Origin: a virus | Reading direction: 5' to 3' (one strand) | Length of the DNA stretch: 60,491 bases | IMG/VR virus record: IMGVR_UViG_3300028835_000602 | Span: 1 to 60,491 of that record | In this document: piece by piece, positions 42,174-49,218 of the stretch | Position numbering within the stretch: position 1 is the first letter of the stretch | Layout of the letters: every line of letters begins with the position of its first letter | Program-made: the position numbers and the translations under genes | Notes under the pieces: model-generated | What the model saw: the letters and a program-made list of their open reading frames with translations, nothing else | Database searches by the model: none | Told to the model about the DNA's origin: nothing

Positions 42174-42304
42174 TGAAAGCGAACCAGTGGTCGAAACTCA
42201 GGAAGGACTGCCCCTTCCACAGCTATGACCCCCTGCGGCATCCAAGACATTCTTGCCATTACCGAGGGGCAGGGTGTATAAAAAAGATCTGCCCGAAGCT
42301 ATAA
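42173..42304 (+). CDS. Cys/His-rich miniprotein, 43 aa
   Basis: ATG 42173 overlaps the previous stop (TGATG). Sequence features CPFHSYDP, then HSCHY, GCIKKICP: five Cys and several His, typical of tiny phage metal-binding proteins. No separate ribosome site, so translation is probably coupled. Confidence 0.5.
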   Translation: MKANQWSKLRKDCPFHSYDPLRHPRHSCHYRGAGCIKKICPKL

Positions 42305-42425
42305 TATAATCAGGCGGGAAAGGAGTGCCGGGAAATCGTGTCGTATCACGGGTGGACTGAGACACCAGACTTCGCCGAACCGACGACGGCCCCGTCTTAA
42401 AATAAAACCCAAAAAAGAGGACGCT

Positions 42426-43715
42426 ATGAACCAGATGAAAGGACCGGCGATAACCCCCCTGCTGAAATTCATCAGGCCCGGCATGATCGGTGCGGAGATC
42501 GGGGTGCAGCAGGCCCTGAGCTCGGTCGAGATCCTGAAGGCTGGAGTGAAGAAGCTGATCTGCATCGACCCCTGGAAAGCCTACCCCGGCTACGACGAGG
42601 TGGACGGGATCCCGGTGGCGCAGTTCGAAGCCTGGAGAAAGACGGCACTGGAGAACCTGCAGCACTTCGCCAGGAAGGGCCGGGTGGCGGTGATCGAGAA
42701 GACGTCCGAGCAGGCCGTCGAAGAGTACGACGTGTTCGAGGCCCTGCAACTCGAAGGCCGGAAGTTCGACTTTGTCTTCATCGACGGGAACCACTCCTTC
42801 GACTACACCTGGCGGGACATCCTGCTTTTCTGGCCGTACGTGAAGCCCGGGGGAATCATCTGCGGACACGACTACACGGTCTCTGGCCCCCATCACCAGG
42901 TCAAGGAAGCGGTGACGGCATGGCTCGACCGGAAGACGGAGCGGGGGATGAAGTTCGAGCAGCACGGCGACTGCTGGGTGATCCAGAAGCCGAAGAATTC
43001 GACGGACAACTTCTTCAAGCCGATCGACATGGTGATGTTCACCTGGGACCGGAGGGAGTACACGAAGATGACGCTGGACACCCTGCTGTCGACTAACTGC
43101 GGGTTGCCGTGGAACGGGGTCAACTTCGTTGTGATCGACCACGGATCAACCGATGGGACCCTGGAGCTGTTGCAGACCTTCATCGACGAGAACCCCGGAG
43201 TGATCAGCTACTTTGAAGCTGCGGGGGAGAATCGCGGAGTCGCCAACGGGTTCCAGCACTTCCGGGATTACTATACGAGCCCCGAGGTCTTTTCCCAGAC
43301 GATCGGGAAGATCGACAACGACAGCATCTTCACGGACGATTGGCTACGGCTCCTCCACCTTTGCCTGTACGATCACGAGGATTTGGGGATCGTCGGAGCC
43401 CAGGAAGGATACGACACTTGCTGGAGCGAGACACCCCCGGAGGGCTACTTCCCGGCGCAGCACGTGGGCGGCAGGTTCCTGGCGAAGAAGGCTATCTTCC
43501 ACTCGATGCCGACGCTCCAGGGGAAGGGAGTATGGGGATGGACGCAGTTCCAGTACAAGGTGACGGCGGCCGGCCGGTGGAAGATCGGCTGGTGCCATCC
43601 CAGGGCGGTGATCGAACACGTGGGGGACTGGGGAGAGCATCACGAGAAGGCGATCACGACACCGGAATACGAGGCCTACATGAAGAAGGTGCGGGGAGGG
43701 CAGTACAAAAAATGA
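42426..43715 (+). CDS. SAM methyltransferase - GT2 glycosyltransferase fusion
   Basis: 429 aa in two halves. Residues ~1-185: class I methyltransferase of the Methyltransf_24 type (GAEIGVQQALSSVEIL motif I, LICIDPWKAYPG, FDFVFIDGNHSFDYTWRDI, VKPGGIICGHDY). Residues ~195-429: GT2 glycosyltransferase (MVMFTWDRREYTKMTLDTLL, VIDHGSTDGTLEL, then GKIDNDSIF as the metal site). Together they could add and methylate a sugar, capping a glycan. AAAAAAGAGGACGCT precedes the ATG. The 121-base gap upstream (42305-42425) shows nothing clear. Confidence 0.8.
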   Translation: MNQMKGPAITPLLKFIRPGMIGAEIGVQQALSSVEILKAGVKKLICIDPWKAYPGYDEVDGIPVAQFEAWRKTALENLQHFARKGRVAVIEKTSEQAVEEYDVFEALQLEGRKFDFVFIDGNHSFDYTWRDILLFWPYVKPGGIICGHDYTVSGPHHQVKEAVTAWLDRKTERGMKFEQHGDCWVIQKPKNSTDNFFKPIDMVMFTWDRREYTKMTLDTLLSTNCGLPWNGVNFVVIDHGSTDGTLELLQTFIDENPGVISYFEAAGENRGVANGFQHFRDYYTSPEVFSQTIGKIDNDSIFTDDWLRLLHLCLYDHEDLGIVGAQEGYDTCWSETPPEGYFPAQHVGGRFLAKKAIFHSMPTLQGKGVWGWTQFQYKVTAAGRWKIGWCHPRAVIEHVGDWGEHHEKAITTPEYEAYMKKVRGGQYKK

Positions 43716-43912
43716 ACTTACCCCTTCATAAGATACATGATTCGTATGGGAGTTATGGGCGGCTGCTTCTGCCATGGAAAGGCAGGGACAGATGGGGGAA
43801 GAGAAAATGGCTGGCCTGTTTCAAGTTCGGACGATGTGGAATATCTAAGTCTAAAATCAGAATCACTGGCCGGAGCGGTTTTCATAATTGCACGAAGACT
43901 GGAATATACTAA
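43712..43912 (+). CDS. small basic protein, 66 aa
   Basis: ATG 43712 overlaps the fusion gene's stop (ATGA); GGGGAGGG lies 10-12 bases upstream. Rich in Lys/Arg/Gly/aromatics (GRDRWGKRKWLACFKFGRCG). Could be real and coupled, or a fortuitous frame before the next glycosyltransferase. Confidence 0.4.
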   Translation: MNLPLHKIHDSYGSYGRLLLPWKGRDRWGKRKWLACFKFGRCGISKSKIRITGRSGFHNCTKTGIY

Positions 43913-43922
43913 GGGGGAATCA

Positions 43923-44597
43923 ATGAAGGACTGGACACCAGGGGACAGGGGACCGACCGTCGCAATCCTGATCGCAACGTACCAGCGGGGCAAGATGCTC
44001 CGGGAAGTCCTGGCAAAGCTCGACTATCTGACCAGGTACAGGGGCTTTTTCGTGACGATCGTGTGGGACGGGGACCGGGAGGGGTTCGATGGTTTTAGCC
44101 AGGAGGACCGGGAGCGGTACGACTTCCCGATCAGAACGCACCTGATGGGGACGAACAGCGAGTACGTCCGGGCGATGAACACGGCATATAAACTGAGCCT
44201 GGACGCGGACCTGTTCGCCCACTGGTCGGATGACACGTTCCCGACCGAGGCATGGCTAACCGCGGCCGTCGAGCGGTTTCTGGAGAGCTTCCCGGACGGT
44301 AAGGGGATCGTATCCTTCAACCACTTCTGGGGGGAGCAACTAATCACGCACGGTATATTCGATCGGAAGTTCGTGGAACTCCTGGATTACCCTGGCAAGA
44401 ACTTCTTGTATCCCGAATATATTCACTTCGGGGCGGACAACGACCTAACGATGCTGGCGAAGCGCAACAAGGCGGTGGTTTATGCGGCTGACATCAAGGT
44501 AATCCACCCGACTCCGAAGGAGACATCGGAGTATGCGTGCGCTTTCCATCGGAAGCATGACGGGGAGGTCTGGAAACGCAGGGAGGCCGGGGGCTGA
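43923..44597 (+). CDS. GT2-like glycosyltransferase
   Basis: 224 aa from ATG 43923 (AAGGGGGAATCA upstream); the frame is open to 43737 but that part overlaps the small basic gene. GT-A fold signs: TVAILIATYQRGKMLREVL, FVTIVWDGDREGF, then HWSDDTF as the DxD-like site and NDLTMLAKRNKAVVY later. Third glycosyltransferase gene in the genome. It probably acts with the preceding methyltransferase-glycosyltransferase fusion. Confidence 0.7.
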   Translation: MKDWTPGDRGPTVAILIATYQRGKMLREVLAKLDYLTRYRGFFVTIVWDGDREGFDGFSQEDRERYDFPIRTHLMGTNSEYVRAMNTAYKLSLDADLFAHWSDDTFPTEAWLTAAVERFLESFPDGKGIVSFNHFWGEQLITHGIFDRKFVELLDYPGKNFLYPEYIHFGADNDLTMLAKRNKAVVYAADIKVIHPTPKETSEYACAFHRKHDGEVWKRREAGG

Positions 44598-44624
44598 GAC
44601 CCCCCCCTGATTAAAGGAGACGGC

Positions 44625-45518
44625 ATGGAAGATCAGAAACAGCACACGGGAATGATCACCGGGAATATCCTGGAAAGGCGTCGCCCGATCAGAGATCCGG
44701 CCGGGGACCACGATGGCTACCACCGCCGGCAGGACCGGAAGCATTGGAGATACGAGCTGGTGGAACCGGTGACGATCGAGGACACCCGGCCGTTCGACAT
44801 CCTCCTGACCAGGAGCAAAGGCTTCATCTCCCCCATAATCATCTTCTTCGAGCTTGTTGATGGGAAGGTGGCCTCGTTCTCCCACTCAGGACAGATCCTA
44901 CCCGGCTACATCGTCTCGGAGGCGAACTACCCGTATTATGAGAGAACTCCGTTGCAAGACTACCTGACGGCACAGAAACAGGGTAAAACGAGGCTGACCA
45001 TCATCAGGATCAAACCGGAGATGTTTGGGAGCCTGGAGATGCAACGAGAGGCGGAGGCCCACTGCCTGTCTTATCATAACAAAATAGCCCTGGTCTCCGG
45101 GGTAGGGAGGCAGTCGCTTCACCATCCCGCACCGAACCGGGGAGACATCCGCAGGGTTATCGCATACCAGACGGGACACCCCTATGACGCGATCGGGGGG
45201 CTGTTCCCGATGGCCCTGATGAGCATCGTCCGGAACCTGTTACCGTTCATTAAGAAGGGAAGATGGGAGAATATCCCGGAGATCAACCAGCAGGTGATCT
45301 TCATCTGTTCGGGGATCATCAACTGGGGCTGGGCCTGGTTCATGAGGGAGAGCGGGATCTGCCTTTTCCCGGCCAGCATGTCGAAGCTGGTACCGTCGCC
45401 CCAGGACCTGTGGGCATCGGCTCATACCAGGTACGTGTCGGGGTTCAAGAAAATCTATCAAGAGCCGGTCCATCGCCGAGATACGATAGGCTTTGGCTTG
45501 CAACATTTCATTTCATAA
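44625..45518 (+). CDS. permuted NlpC/P60-like (YiiX-type) hydrolase, possible lysin
   Basis: 297 aa. The pattern FDILLTRSKG...SFSHSGQIL (catalytic-type His near 87) followed far downstream by VIFICSGIINWGW (Cys near 227) is that of circularly permuted papain-like NlpC/P60 enzymes, which cleave peptidoglycan peptides or lipids. It precedes a two-helix holin-like gene, so it is the best candidate for the lysis enzyme. No other endolysin is evident. AAAGGAGACGGC precedes the ATG. Confidence 0.6.
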   Translation: MEDQKQHTGMITGNILERRRPIRDPAGDHDGYHRRQDRKHWRYELVEPVTIEDTRPFDILLTRSKGFISPIIIFFELVDGKVASFSHSGQILPGYIVSEANYPYYERTPLQDYLTAQKQGKTRLTIIRIKPEMFGSLEMQREAEAHCLSYHNKIALVSGVGRQSLHHPAPNRGDIRRVIAYQTGHPYDAIGGLFPMALMSIVRNLLPFIKKGRWENIPEINQQVIFICSGIINWGWAWFMRESGICLFPASMSKLVPSPQDLWASAHTRYVSGFKKIYQEPVHRRDTIGFGLQHFIS

Positions 45519-45532
45519 AGGAGGAAAAGACA

Positions 45533-45811
45533 ATGGTAAAGAATGGAGCACACAAGAGTACCCGGGCACTGGCGACGAAGCTGGTGATCGGCGTCTTCGT
45601 CCTGAGCTTCCTTATTCTAACCTGCACCGTGGCCTACTGCGTCTGGTCGAAGGCCCACGGGGGGACCGCGGAGATGCCGGTCGAGATCTACATGGCGATG
45701 CTTACTTCGATGACCGGACTGGCGAGTACGATCATCGTCTTCTACTTCTTCAAGAACAGCGTGAGCGGAAACGGGGTCACGCCGCCGCCAATACCACCGC
45801 CAACTCCCTGA
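45533..45811 (+). CDS. holin-like protein, two membrane helices
   Basis: 92 aa from ATG 45533 behind AAAGGAGGAAAAG; upstream in-frame extension rejected. Two membrane segments: LVIGVFVLSFLILTCTVAYC (~17-36) and MAMLTSMTGLASTIIVFYFF (~54-73), and a Pro-rich tail. Size, topology and place after the hydrolase suit a class II holin. Confidence 0.6.
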   Translation: MVKNGAHKSTRALATKLVIGVFVLSFLILTCTVAYCVWSKAHGGTAEMPVEIYMAMLTSMTGLASTIIVFYFFKNSVSGNGVTPPPIPPPTP

Positions 45812-45862
45812 CCCCGTGGGGAGACTTCGGCGAATCAGGGGGGGTCGGGAAACCGGCCCTCC

Positions 45863-45966
45863 CTTTTCCTTTACCCCTTCCTTTACCTTCTCCTGTTCCT
45901 GTTCCTGTTCCTGTTCCTTCTCCTTGTACCCCCGGGTGGAGGCACCCCAGGGGCTCCCCGTTAGCT
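45863..45966 (-). repeat. inverted repeat copy B with hairpin and tail
   Basis: On the minus strand this reads like copy A at 15406. The 46-base core occupies 45921-45966 (39/46 identical), and the pyrimidine run 45863-45920 is the counterpart of A's purine tail, with four CCTGTT hexamers. The hairpin is retained through G-U pairs (GTGCCTCC with GGGGGTAC on the minus strand), which suggests selection on structure. Confidence 0.75.
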
Positions 45967-46294
45967 TTTACTGGCTGTTGATCTGGAGTTTCCCGGAAAG
46001 ATTTAAAGCCCTAAAAAACCGGATTGGAGCCACCCCCCATTTTTCGGCCTTGATTTTTCAAAAAAAAATTTGCCCTGATTTCTGGAAAGACGTGGAAAGC
46101 CAGGAAGCCCCTTGCACATGATTATCAGCGACTTACGACAACCCGGCTCCCACTGCCAGAAAAAGGAGCCCATGGAGGGCAAAGATTTCTTTGGACAAAT
46201 ATCCGGGATTAGGGCATTATTGGGTTAGTTTTTAAGATCGGGGAAGACCGTGACCATGACCAAAAAGACCGGCGAAAAATCAGATAGTTATTCA
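45967..46294. other. gene-free region
   Basis: About 330 bases without a credible gene, more AT-rich than average, including a run of nine A's at 46060-46068. A weak promoter-like pair (TTGGAC near 46191, CATTAT near 46215) could drive the structured RNA that follows. I see no tRNA or repeat apart from copy B at its left edge. Confidence 0.4.
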
Positions 46295-46381
46295 GAAGCT
46301 CGGCATGACGACAACTCCGAGGCGGACGTCGCCCAGGCGATAGGACAAGCCGCGGAGGGACAATGCCGGGCTTCTTTTTTT
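46295..46381 (+). terminator. long stem terminator / structured RNA
   Basis: GAAGCTCGGCAT (46295-46306) pairs with ATGCCGGGCTTC (46363-46374), 12 bp with one G-U, followed by seven T's (46375-46381). The 56-base interior folds again (CTCC with GGAG, GCGG with CCGC, TCG with CGA). It would end transcription of the lysis cassette, or be the 3' end of a small structured RNA started upstream. Confidence 0.6.
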
Positions 46382-46437
46382 CACTGGACTGGAAGGCCGG
46401 GGGTAGAAGAAATGAATGATGAATTGAGGTCAGAGAG

Positions 46438-46842
46438 ATGAAGAAAATGCCTGACCTTAAAGCGGCCTACGAAGGGCTCTACCATAAAGTCACTCAAGGA
46501 TTGAGAGAAGGGGAGGGGAGTATTCCAGAATGTTACGTGGTCAATAGATGGAGCCGGGCAATAGTTAGGGCGATGAGAAGAGAGAAGGGGGTCGCCTGGA
46601 TCGGCAATATCAATATCTACGAGGAAACACGGGGGAAACCAGTTATCCAGGAGTATAGAAAGGGAATGGTTTTTAACTTCGAGGTAGCTTTCGTTTTGCC
46701 AGTCTTCGATCAAATTCTTCAGGATATGATTCTCGCCAGGGATATGAGCAAGTACACAACGTCGTCTGCTGATTATAAGCGGATCATCGAAATCTTTAAA
46801 CGCATCGAGGAAGTCGGCGGCCTTTCTCTGATATGGAGTTGA
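46438..46842 (+). CDS. hypothetical protein, 134 aa
   Basis: First gene after the terminator at 46381. Mixed alpha/beta, with VVNRWSRAIVRAMRREKGVAW and a long C-terminal helix. AT-richer than the packaging genes. GAGGTCAGAGAG precedes the ATG. Not recognised. Confidence 0.55.
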   Translation: MKKMPDLKAAYEGLYHKVTQGLREGEGSIPECYVVNRWSRAIVRAMRREKGVAWIGNINIYEETRGKPVIQEYRKGMVFNFEVAFVLPVFDQILQDMILARDMSKYTTSSADYKRIIEIFKRIEEVGGLSLIWS

Positions 46843-46845
46843 ATA

Positions 46846-47508
46846 ATGAAAACCATCTGGACAGAAGTCGGCCGGGAATTCAGTGACACCCCGGAGAAGA
46901 GAGAGAAGATCAGGAGAGCGATCAGCAACCTGGAGTGGATTGACCTATCACCAGGAGAGAAGATTAAACTGCCGATGATGGTCGCTTACGGGCTCGACGC
47001 GGTGAGGAAGGGTTGCAATATGCCAGCCCTTTCAAAGATTGCATATAGCCACGAAATGGCACCCTTCGGACTTTATGCCATGCAGAGCAACTACAAAGAT
47101 GTTCACGTCCACGTCTTTATTATTGATACCGGGATCGAAGCAGTTCCGGTGTGCATCGACAAGTATTTCCGCCAGCGAAAACTTCTCCAGGCCGGCCATC
47201 TGATCAGCCAGGAAGAAGACCTCCACGACCGGACCGGGGCTCCGAAGTTCTACGAACCGGACCCGCTACAAGAAGCCTACTATACACCGATCGACATCTT
47301 CGACGATGCCGGTCAGAAGTGCCCCCTTGAGGTCCACTACTACATGGAAGAGAGCGATGACAGGGGAAGGTTTCCAGAGATAGACTTCATCCTGAACGCG
47401 GGGGGGCTGATCATTCCCTGGAAGGTCCTCAACCCCCTTCATCAGGAGGGAATAACCAATGCAGTCGACGATGAGGCAGCCCTGGGGCGCCAGTGGGCGA
47501 GGAAATAA
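46846..47508 (+). CDS. hypothetical protein, 220 aa
   Basis: Contains a helical N-terminus (TPEKREKIRRAISNLEWIDL) and a beta region rich in His/Val (YKDVHVHVFIIDTGIEAVPV). No motif I can assign. Weak ribosome site; starts 3 bases after the previous stop, so coupling is likely. Confidence 0.55.
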   Translation: MKTIWTEVGREFSDTPEKREKIRRAISNLEWIDLSPGEKIKLPMMVAYGLDAVRKGCNMPALSKIAYSHEMAPFGLYAMQSNYKDVHVHVFIIDTGIEAVPVCIDKYFRQRKLLQAGHLISQEEDLHDRTGAPKFYEPDPLQEAYYTPIDIFDDAGQKCPLEVHYYMEESDDRGRFPEIDFILNAGGLIIPWKVLNPLHQEGITNAVDDEAALGRQWARK

Positions 47509-47510
47509 CG

Positions 47511-47894
47511 ATGAATGTTAACTGGACCGAACCGATAAAGAGGAAGCTCGAGGAATACGGGTGGGACGTTCCCATGTTCGCCGAGAGGCTGGCAGTGACC
47601 CCGTACCGGGCAAACCAGATCATCGAGATGGACAACCCGCAGATCCCGATAATTATTAAGGTTGAGAAGGTCCTGCTGTGCGGGTTTGAGATTTTCGGGC
47701 TGGGGAAAGTTTACCGGTTCATATGCGAGAAGGGCATGGACTTGGAAGATCTGGCGAAGGGAATGGGGATGACGAAGGACGCGGTCCGGAAGATGCTGCG
47801 AAGGATCGACGAGAATCCCCTGAAGATGGAATATCAACAACTGCTCAGAGTGGCGATGCTCCTGGAGAAGGACGTCCGGGAGATCGGCGGCTGA
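47511..47894 (+). CDS. double helix-turn-helix regulator
   Basis: 127 aa from ATG 47511 (AGGAAATAACG upstream; GTG 47493 possible). Two Xre-like HTH halves: WDVPMFAERLAVTPYRANQIIEM (shown as two helices, ~18-40) and MDLEDLAKGMGMTKDAVRKMLRRI (~82-105). Probably a transcription factor; its proximity to the 46-kb terminator suggests it controls the replication or late switch. Role inferred. Confidence 0.6.
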   Translation: MNVNWTEPIKRKLEEYGWDVPMFAERLAVTPYRANQIIEMDNPQIPIIIKVEKVLLCGFEIFGLGKVYRFICEKGMDLEDLAKGMGMTKDAVRKMLRRIDENPLKMEYQQLLRVAMLLEKDVREIGG

Positions 47895-47915
47895 GCGAAA
47901 AAGGAGGAAGCGGGC

Positions 47916-48218
47916 ATGAAGAAAGCGTTGGAGAACCTGAAGAAGCAGATCGGCTCCATGATCGACGAGGATGCCGGCAACATCAAGAAGGCATTTATGC
48001 AGGCCGACGGAGACAAGCTCAATATCAGCCTCGGTGCTGCGATCATAGCGGAAGCCCCCGGGAAACACACGGTCAAGAGCTCCATGTCCTTTACGATGGA
48101 GCAGGTGAGGAACTCCCGGGAGGACATCGTCGACGAGAACCAGTCAGACCTTCCCGGGACGGAGGTCGACAGAAAGAAGAAGACCTCGAAGGAAAAACAA
48201 CCGGTGAAGGGGAAATAG
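47916..48218 (+). CDS. hypothetical protein, 100 aa
   Basis: AAAAGGAGGAAGC precedes the ATG. Helical N-terminus, then a strand-rich middle (KLNISLGAAIIAEAPGKHTV), Lys-rich tail. Resembles small phage proteins of unknown function that accompany recombination genes. Ends 8 bases before the tRNA-like gene. Confidence 0.55.
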   Translation: MKKALENLKKQIGSMIDEDAGNIKKAFMQADGDKLNISLGAAIIAEAPGKHTVKSSMSFTMEQVRNSREDIVDENQSDLPGTEVDRKKKTSKEKQPVKGK

Positions 48219-48225
48219 CAGGACA

Positions 48226-48298
48226 GGGGCGGTACGCTTAGTGGTAGAGCGAGGGGACAGGATCCTCACACGCGCTGGTTCGAATCCAGTCCGCCCCA
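48226..48298 (+). tRNA. tRNA-like gene with abnormal anticodon arm
   Basis: 73 nt. Perfect acceptor stem (GGGGCGG 48226-48232 with CCGCCCC 48291-48297), discriminator A, perfect T-loop TTCGAAT on stem GCTGG/CCAGT, and D-arm GCTTAGTGGTAGAGC. The anticodon arm is poor: AGGGG/CCTCA has an A-A mismatch and a G-U, and the loop ACAGGAT has C instead of the near-universal T at position 33. One extra base lies between positions 9 and 10. Formal anticodon AGG, but identity elements for proline are absent. CCA is not encoded. It could be a decaying tRNA, a decoy, or a processing signal. Confidence 0.65.
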
Positions 48299-48313
48299 TA
48301 AAGGAGAATGATG

Positions 48314-48481
48314 ATGTTCTATAATGCCAGAAAAACCAGGAAACTTATCAGGGGGATCTGCCCGAGCTGCGACCGGAAGCGGCTGGTTTTCCAGGATGAC
48401 GGGCTTTGCCCGGGCTGCTCGGGGAGGAAGATTAAAAAAGATGACTCGATACGACGACAACCGAAAAGCCGGCCGGAGTGA
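48314..48481 (+). CDS. zinc-ribbon miniprotein, 55 aa
   Basis: AAGGAG followed by three consecutive ATGs (48308, 48311, 48314); the last has the best spacing. CPSCDRKR and CPGCSGRK form a compact zinc ribbon, ends strongly basic. It starts 16 bases after the tRNA-like gene and overlaps the next gene by 41 bases. Confidence 0.55.
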   Translation: MFYNARKTRKLIRGICPSCDRKRLVFQDDGLCPGCSGRKIKKDDSIRRQPKSRPE

Positions 48482-48818
48482 AACGATCCCCTTTATCGAG
48501 GGAGAGAGAGCGTGTGACCGGCATCAGCGAAAGAAGGATACGAACTTGGGGAAGCTCCCAGAGATCTTCGAATGGTGCAAAGAACAGGGCCTCTTATTAA
48601 AGGTGCTGAACGAGGGCTATCACTGGGTCTTCAAAAAGAAGGATTGGTTCGTTGCAGACTGGTGGCCATCCTCGGCAAAGCTGGTTATAGGCAGGCAATG
48701 GGATAAGGGAATTCACTGCCACGATCACAACCAGGTACAACGGAAGATATTGGAGGCGGTGAAAATTAAACAGACATCAGAGGTTATGACGCGAACTAAG
48801 GGGAGCCCGCCGGGTTAG
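48441..48818 (+). CDS. hypothetical protein, 125 aa
   Basis: Chosen start ATG 48441 (GGGGAGGAAG upstream); open further back to 48324. Rich in Trp, with KVLNEGYHWVFKKKDWFVADW and WWPSSAKLVIGRQWDKGIHC, resembling a small phage domain of unknown function. A 97-base gap follows with a GAGGACG/CGTCCTC hairpin at 48840-48865. Confidence 0.55.
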   Translation: MTRYDDNRKAGRSETIPFIEGERACDRHQRKKDTNLGKLPEIFEWCKEQGLLLKVLNEGYHWVFKKKDWFVADWWPSSAKLVIGRQWDKGIHCHDHNQVQRKILEAVKIKQTSEVMTRTKGSPPG

Positions 48819-48839
48819 CTGCTCGTTAGTAACAACCCC

Positions 48840-48865
48840 GAGGACGGAGCGGGTTCCACGTCCTC
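48840..48865 (+). other. 7-bp hairpin in intergenic gap
   Basis: GAGGACG (48840-48846) pairs perfectly with CGTCCTC (48859-48865) around a 12-base loop. No T-run. The gap (48819-48915) also contains GGGGAGCCCGCCGGG just upstream, reminiscent of the start of inverted repeat copy A. Possible mRNA processing or weak regulatory element. Confidence 0.35.
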
Positions 48866-48915
48866 TCGCGCTTTATAAAAAGAGAAACTGAAGGACCAAC
48901 CAAAGGAGGAGAACG

Positions 48916-49218
48916 ATGCCAGAACCAATGAAGACGAGCGATAAGCTAAAGGCCGTCCTCTGCGATCCGGAGGGCAAGATCGTGATCAAGGGGAGTAACG
49001 GCGATAAGACTCTCCTGAAAGAGGCGATCACAGAGGTTGAGGCTCAGGAAAGATTCAATAGCGAGGGAGTGACACCCGAAAGGCTGAGGGAGATCATCGA
49101 GCAGATCGACCGCGACACCCTGTCGCCGGAGGAAAGGGAGGGCTTCTGCTTCCTTCTCCTCCGAAGAATACTTCAAAAAGGAAATCCAAGACAGCAACCA
49201 AAGGAGGTAGGACCATGA
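48916..49218 (+). CDS. hypothetical protein, 100 aa
   Basis: AAAGGAGGAGAACG precedes the ATG; the stop overlaps the next start (ATGA). Small alpha/beta domain with an acidic helical C-terminus (TPERLREIIEQIDRDTL). Not recognised. Confidence 0.55.
   Translation: MPEPMKTSDKLKAVLCDPEGKIVIKGSNGDKTLLKEAITEVEAQERFNSEGVTPERLREIIEQIDRDTLSPEEREGFCFLLLRRILQKGNPRQQPKEVGP

Noticed and set aside
42253-42310. TTGCCA-18-TATAAA and TATAAT-like boxes as a promoter for the glycosyltransferase fusion
   Set aside because: Partly inside a small coding region, poor -35, and TATAAT has no matching -35; too weak to list.
45263-45532. Long extension of the holin-like ORF into the hydrolase gene
   Set aside because: Overlaps a better-supported gene in another frame; AAAGGAGG at 45518 fixes the start at 45533.
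46250-46441. 63-codon ORF in the gap after the lysis genes
   Set aside because: No ribosome site, and it contains the 12-bp stem plus T-run of a terminator.
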